A stretch of 9,297 nt of DNA, from NCBI GenBank assembly GCA_050116415.1, contig JASFOS010000088.1, positions 1 through 9,297 on the forward strand. Reading direction: 5' to 3'. Made by a program: the position numbers and the translations under genes. Origin of the DNA: JARRJY01 sp050116415 (lineage in GTDB: Bacteria > Pseudomonadota > Gammaproteobacteria > UBA6429 > Thiohalophilaceae). The notes under the pieces are model-generated. The model did no database searches. It was not told the DNA's origin and saw only the letters and a program-made list of their open reading frames with translations. How positions within the stretch are numbered: position 1 is the stretch's first letter; every line of letters begins with the position of its first letter. Shown one piece after another: positions 5,606 to 9,297 of this stretch.

Positions 5606-6592
5606 ATGCCAACCGGGGAACAAACCTGCTGCTCACGAAGACTATTTTTGAAATACGTGTGCGCGGCTGCCATGTCAGCTACCGCGCTCTATGGCCTTAT
5701 TGGTTGCAGCAAACACGAACCGTTATTGCGGATCGCCTCCAATGTCTGGCCCGGTTATGAGTTACTGTACCTGGCCAGAGAGAAAAACTTCTTTACCCGT
5801 GATGAAGTCAAGCTAATTGAAGTGCCTTCCGCAACGGTGTGTATCCAGTCCCTGGCGGCAGGTAATGTCGAAGGAGCGATGTTAACCCTGGACGAAGTAC
5901 TAACTGCCAGGGCAGAGGGACTGGAACTGAAAGTAGTTGCCATACTGGATATCTCGAATGGTGCGGATGTGGTGCTGGCGCACCCCTCGATCAAGTCGAT
6001 AGCCGAGCTTAAAGGTAAAAGAATCGGGGTCGAACAATCCGCGGTCGGCGCCGTGATGCTGGATGCGTTACTGGAAAAGGACGGGTTAACGGTCAACGAT
6101 GTCGAGACTGTTTACCTGACTGTTAACCAGCATCACCAGGCCTATCTCGATGGAATAGTTGATGCGTTGGTGACATTTGAACCAGTCAGGACCCAGTTGA
6201 TCAAATCGGGGGCGCATCAACTTTTTGACAGTTCGGAAATTCCCGGGCGTATCATTGATGTGCTTGCAGTTCTTCCTCACGTTTTAAAAAATAACCCGGC
6301 ATCACTAAGAAAACTAATTGATGCACATTTCAAGGCACGTAGTTATTTCCTATCGAATACCCGGCAAGCTTCTGAAATTCTCGCCAAACGTTTACAACTT
6401 AACCCCTCAGAAGTTCCTTCAAGTTATGAAGGCCTGTTATTACCTGATCTGAAAAGTAATCATGAGTGGTTGGATGGAGAAAATTCAAAATTACAGCAGT
6501 CTGCAGTAAAACTAAAAAATATCATGCAACGAGCCAGGCTGCTTAAAAAAAATGTATCTGTTTCTGAACTGGTTGATAGCAGGTTTCTTTAA
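5606..6592 (+). CDS. Tat-type lipoprotein, NMT1/SsuA-like substrate-binding protein
   Basis: The 328-aa product belongs to the periplasmic binding fold of the nitrate/sulfonate/thiamine-precursor (NMT1/SsuA/TauA-like) group. The mature part opens with the group's pattern LRIASNVWPGYELLYLAREK (about 41-60) and contains SNGADVVLAHPSIKSIAEL and KRIGVEQSAVGA, as well as VDALVTFEPVRTQL, typical of the second lobe. The N-terminus has SRRLFLK (10-16), a full twin-arginine motif, then a hydrophobic stretch and lipobox LIGC with lipidation at C34. It is therefore probably exported folded by Tat and anchored as a lipoprotein. The start at 5606 is supported by AAGGG (5593-5597), eight bases upstream. 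It is followed after five bases by a histidine kinase and has no permease or ATPase partner here, which favours a sensing role over transport. The ligand is unknown. Base composition is AT-richer than katG. Confidence 0.88.
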   Translation: MPTGEQTCCSRRLFLKYVCAAAMSATALYGLIGCSKHEPLLRIASNVWPGYELLYLAREKNFFTRDEVKLIEVPSATVCIQSLAAGNVEGAMLTLDEVLTARAEGLELKVVAILDISNGADVVLAHPSIKSIAELKGKRIGVEQSAVGAVMLDALLEKDGLTVNDVETVYLTVNQHHQAYLDGIVDALVTFEPVRTQLIKSGAHQLFDSSEIPGRIIDVLAVLPHVLKNNPASLRKLIDAHFKARSYFLSNTRQASEILAKRLQLNPSEVPSSYEGLLLPDLKSNHEWLDGENSKLQQSAVKLKNIMQRARLLKKNVSVSELVDSRFL

Positions 6593-6597
6593 ACCAG

Positions 6598-8424
6598 ATG
6601 AAATTTAGAACACCCACCCTGTCCGTTTTGCTCTCTGTAGCGATCATCCTGATGGTGCTTTTTATGATGGCAATTTCCATGGTGCTTGACCTGAGAAACC
6701 GTCAGGAGGAAATGCTTAATAGAACAACCACGGACATTAAAAGACAGGTTGCTAAACTGGCACGCATAGCAGAAAAGGCATTATTGGTTGAGCCCCAGCT
6801 ATTGTTTGATGATATCACCCAGGAAGCTACTGATCCCAAGGTCTCTTTTGCGGCTGTTGTTAACAGTAATGGTAATATTCTTTTTTCAACTGATTTTAGC
6901 CAGATCAACAAAAGTTTTAATAACATTGAAACATATTTCAACAGGAAAGTATTTGATGCAGCATTATCAGTGAGAACAGCACAGATTTATCAAGAAGGTA
7001 GCAGGCTCAGCGCATATATGAGTTACCCGGAGCCAGCTGACAAACATATAATGCGTGGGCATAAAAGAGGGCTGATCGCGTTAAGTTATCATCTTGATAA
7101 GGAGCGCAACAAGGTTTTAACCTCGGTCTTTCATGAAAAAATTACCGAGATGATGGTGCTGATCGTGTTTTCTTTAATAATATTTTATTTGCTAAGGACG
7201 TTTATCAGCTTGCCTATAAGAAGGCTGGAAAATGCCGCCTATTCGGTTGCAGAAGGTAATTACCAGGGGAATCTGAATATAACAGGGCCAATTGAAATTC
7301 AGAACCTAACTACCTCGTTCAATAAAATGACCGAATCACTGAGGAATTATATTAACCATATCAATGAGCAGGTTCAGCAGACTGAAACAGTTATCGAAAA
7401 TGTGATCGATGGAATAATTACTATTGATACCCAGGGTACCATAATGTCTTATAACAAGGCCGCTGAGAAAATTTTCGGTTATAGCCGTGACGAGGTGGTC
7501 GGCAAGAATATAAAAATACTCATGCCGGAACCCTATTACAGCGAACATGATGGCTACCTGCAACGCTACCTGGAAACCGGCCAGGCAGAAATTATCGGTG
7601 CCGGAAGGGATGTTGAAGGCTTGAGGAAAAATGGCGAGGTTTTTCCATTGGAATTGGGTGTTTCTGAAATAGAACGCAACAGGAAGAAACTGTTTATTGG
7701 TATTATCAGAGACATCACCGAAAGGCATAAAGTAGAAAAAATCAAAAGGGAGTTTGTCTCCACGGTCAGTCATGAACTTCGTACCCCCCTGACATCATTA
7801 CAAGGCGCGGTATCACTAGTTGCATCCGGTGTCACGGGCGAACTTCCGGGACAGGCCAAGGAATTGATGGATAATGCCAAGCGCAATGGTGACAGGTTAT
7901 TAAGTCTCATCAATGATTTACTCGACATGGATAAAATTATTGAGGGCAAGATAAAGCTGGAAATATCAACTCATGATATCCAGGATCTTATTGGTGAGGC
8001 AATTGAGGCGAATACTTCTTACGCAAAGAGTTACGGGGTCAATATTCAGCGTGTCGGCGACACGAAAACCTGTCGGGTTAATGTCGATAGTATGCGCATT
8101 CAACAGGTGCTTTCCAATTTCTTGTCCAACGCCTGCAAGTTTTCCCGCAAGGGTGGCACGGTGGAAATTGGTGTCGAGCAGCAGCAAGAAAACTGGATCA
8201 GGGTGTTTGTGAGAGATCATGGTCAGGGTATACCCGATGCATTCAAATCAAAAATATTTGAAAAATTCTCACAGGCAGACTCTTCTGACACGCGACAAAA
8301 AGGTGGTACGGGACTAGGCCTTGCCATTAGCAAGGAATTGATTGAGATGATGAATGGCAAAATCGGATTCGAATCTCAGGAAAACCATGGCACAAAATTT
8401 TATTTTGACCTGCCGTTGGCCTGA
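6598..8424 (+). CDS. Membrane sensor histidine kinase with HAMP and FixL-like PAS domain
   Basis: The 608-aa product is an inner-membrane hybrid-free histidine kinase. Order: TM1 (about 9-30); a periplasmic sensor of about 150 residues that looks Cache-like (FAAVVNSNGNILFSTD, 84-99); TM2 (184-203); HAMP (about 200-253); PAS (about 262-372); HisKA with phospho-acceptor H392 (VSHELRTPLTS); and HATPase_c with N-box N507/N511, G1 DHGQGIP (540-546), F-box FEKF (554-557) and G2 GGTGLGLAISK (569-579). All catalytic motifs are intact. The PAS segment resembles FixL: MPEPYYSEHDGYLQRY carries H317, and R337 follows 20 residues later (IIGAGR), the same spacing as the FixL heme ligand H200 and R220. It starts five bases after the lipoprotein stop with no strong Shine-Dalgarno, suggesting translational coupling. 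No response regulator is in the window, so its output is unknown. Confidence 0.95.
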   Translation: MKFRTPTLSVLLSVAIILMVLFMMAISMVLDLRNRQEEMLNRTTTDIKRQVAKLARIAEKALLVEPQLLFDDITQEATDPKVSFAAVVNSNGNILFSTDFSQINKSFNNIETYFNRKVFDAALSVRTAQIYQEGSRLSAYMSYPEPADKHIMRGHKRGLIALSYHLDKERNKVLTSVFHEKITEMMVLIVFSLIIFYLLRTFISLPIRRLENAAYSVAEGNYQGNLNITGPIEIQNLTTSFNKMTESLRNYINHINEQVQQTETVIENVIDGIITIDTQGTIMSYNKAAEKIFGYSRDEVVGKNIKILMPEPYYSEHDGYLQRYLETGQAEIIGAGRDVEGLRKNGEVFPLELGVSEIERNRKKLFIGIIRDITERHKVEKIKREFVSTVSHELRTPLTSLQGAVSLVASGVTGELPGQAKELMDNAKRNGDRLLSLINDLLDMDKIIEGKIKLEISTHDIQDLIGEAIEANTSYAKSYGVNIQRVGDTKTCRVNVDSMRIQQVLSNFLSNACKFSRKGGTVEIGVEQQQENWIRVFVRDHGQGIPDAFKSKIFEKFSQADSSDTRQKGGTGLGLAISKELIEMMNGKIGFESQENHGTKFYFDLPLA

Positions 8425-8482
8425 TTGCTATATGAATAAGATATTTTTAGACATGTTTTTCCATCCTTGTTTTTACTAAACC

Positions 8483-8507
8483 AAAAAAAAGCTCCCGTTC
8501 GGGAGCT
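8483..8507 (-). terminator. Strong minus-strand rho-independent terminator
   Basis: On the minus strand AGCTCCC (8507-8501) pairs with GGGAGCT (8496-8490) around loop GAAC, and the 3' side runs into eight T (complement of A 8483-8490). It lies about 20 bases after the stop of the small secreted protein gene and fits as its terminator. On the plus strand it is followed only by CTCTTTAA, so it may also end the kinase operon weakly. Confidence 0.9.
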
Positions 8508-8528
8508 CTTTAATGCCTGGCTGCTTGT

Positions 8529-8660
8529 TCACTCTGACTGGCTTGCTGAGAGTGTAATGGGTTTGACATCATCATCGCCACAATCTGAAGCAGACGGATC
8601 GGCCAGGGCGATACCCGTTGAGAGGAAGAAACCTGTCAGAAGAATGATTAGCTTTTTCAT
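8529..8660 (-). CDS. Small secreted protein, 43-aa precursor
   Basis: ATG 8660 (minus strand) opens 43 codons to TGA 8531-8529. Residues 1-20, MKKLIILLTGFFLSTGIALA, form a textbook Sec signal peptide: two Lys, a hydrophobic core, and an ALA cleavage site before DPS. The predicted mature part has only 23 residues, is acidic (SDCGDDD near 25-31) and has one cysteine, C27. GGGG (8670-8667) lies six bases before the start as a Shine-Dalgarno, and a strong terminator follows the stop by about 20 bases, so the unit is complete. I know no family for it. The single Cys and Asp cluster could suit metal binding or disulfide linkage, but that is only a guess. It converges on the kinase operon. Confidence 0.7.
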   Translation of the reverse strand: MKKLIILLTGFFLSTGIALADPSASDCGDDDVKPITLSASQSE

Positions 8661-8963
8661 ACTGCACCCCACTTTAAATTACCCGTTTGGAAGAAATACT
8701 GCCTGTCTTGATACTTGTATCGACGGCTAATGATTAAACTTGACAGAATTTAAGTACAACGGTGAGACAGGCTTCACGAATTGCCAGGCTAATATTAAAG
8801 TCAGCCCCGGCAAGTGCCGATAACCAAGGTTTGATGTGTGTATTTTCTGGTTACTTTCTTCCTGAAATTGGGCGTATAACTTATTGTAAAATAAGCGTAA
8901 TTTTTCAGGTGATATTTTGGACGTTTGGAGCAAGCGTTGACTTAACAAAGCAAAAAAATAATT
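8661..8963. other. Intergenic region between the DUF2288 gene and the small secreted protein gene
   Basis: About 300 AT-rich bases. The minus strand is open from 8948 to 8727, but only from a TTG without a Shine-Dalgarno, and the product shows no recognisable pattern; I do not call it. A small dyad GATAC/GTATC (8710-8721) lies about 50 bases upstream of the small gene start. I could not identify a firm promoter for that gene. Confidence 0.55.
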
Positions 8964-9290
8964 TTATTTTTTTTCTCCAGGAGCCTGAATTTCCTGAACC
9001 AGAACCCAGGGGGCTACCACGACAGACCAGAAATCAGCCTGTTTTTCGTTCCAGAGGCGGGCATCATCATCGGTTGCGGGATGGATTTGTCCTGCTTCAA
9101 TCCATTTTTCAATAGCTTGCTTATCATCCCGGACAAATTTCATGGCGGTTTTGACCAGATCCAGCTCATTGGAAACCTTGATCAATCGTCCGCTGGCAAA
9201 CTGCCGCTGCAATTCAGTCCAGCTGATTTGTGCTGTCTCAAGATTGAGTGCCTGATGAAGTTCTTCATCATTAAATTGATTCATATCCAT
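8964..9290 (-). CDS. DUF2288 family protein
   Basis: The 108-aa product matches what I recall of the DUF2288 family, a small cytosolic protein group of unknown function. Recognisable parts are SWTELQRQFASGRLI (23-37), the central LDLVKTAMKFVRDDKQAIEK (43-62), and the C-terminal FWSVVVAPWVLVQE (87-100). There is no signal peptide or membrane segment. ATG 9290 is the first start visible and M3 (9284) is an alternative; only seven bases upstream remain, so the Shine-Dalgarno is outside the window and a longer N-terminus cannot be excluded. The stop TAA is at 8966-8964. Only an all-A/T dyad follows it, so termination is unclear. Confidence 0.8.
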   Translation of the reverse strand: MDMNQFNDEELHQALNLETAQISWTELQRQFASGRLIKVSNELDLVKTAMKFVRDDKQAIEKWIEAGQIHPATDDDARLWNEKQADFWSVVVAPWVLVQEIQAPGEKK

Positions 9291-9297
9291 AGTTAGG

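Noticed and set aside
8727..8948. Minus-strand open frame of 73 codons between DUF2288 and the small secreted gene
   Set aside because: Starts only at TTG with no Shine-Dalgarno in AT-rich DNA, shows no recognisable motif, and its 3' part overlaps the likely upstream region of the small gene.
8953..8977. All-A/T inverted repeat after the DUF2288 stop as a terminator
   Set aside because: The stem has no G or C, so it would be too weak; it is more likely a product of A and T runs.
8762..9115. Plus-strand open frame of 117 codons at the right
   Set aside because: Overlaps the DUF2288 gene on the opposite strand and shows no protein family features.

Overview
The window reads as a chromosomal segment of a gammaproteobacterium. 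Genes are moderately GC-rich on the left, and queC lies close to a tRNA-Lys gene, an arrangement also known from Pseudomonas. The species cannot be named from this sequence; the YeeE/YedE transporter hints at sulfur metabolism but does not prove it.

Layout, left to right. At the edge is an unassigned gene end. queC (7-cyano-7-deazaguanine synthase; queuosine/preQ0 pathway) follows, then a YeeE/YedE-type thiosulfate-transporter-like membrane protein with its own promoter. Next comes tRNA-Lys(TTT) with a strong stable-RNA promoter and a terminator. A 560-base stretch with no clear gene leads to katG (catalase-peroxidase), whose 5' leader holds two perfect inverted repeats. Just after katG lies a decayed, collinear copy (about 80% over 70 columns) of the 3' part of tRNA-Lys plus its terminator, so katG sits between tRNA-derived direct repeats like the remnant of an integrated element. 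After a 430-base gap comes a visibly AT-richer two-gene operon: a Tat-type lipoprotein of the NMT1/SsuA-like substrate-binding family, and a membrane histidine kinase (periplasmic sensor, HAMP, PAS, HisKA, HATPase). On the minus strand at the right are a very small secreted protein (43 aa precursor) with a strong terminator, and a DUF2288 protein whose start is near the window edge.

How the parts may work together. queC and tRNA-Lys are housekeeping translation functions. KatG detoxifies peroxide. The lipoprotein/kinase pair most plausibly forms a signalling unit in which a periplasmic binding protein presents a small ligand to the kinase. The kinase PAS domain carries the His/Arg spacing of the FixL heme domain, so oxygen or redox input is also possible. 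No ABC permease, ATPase or response regulator lies in the window, so target and ligand are unknown. The most notable observations are the tRNA-flanked katG, the binding-protein/FixL-like kinase operon, the katG leader structure and the tiny secreted protein.
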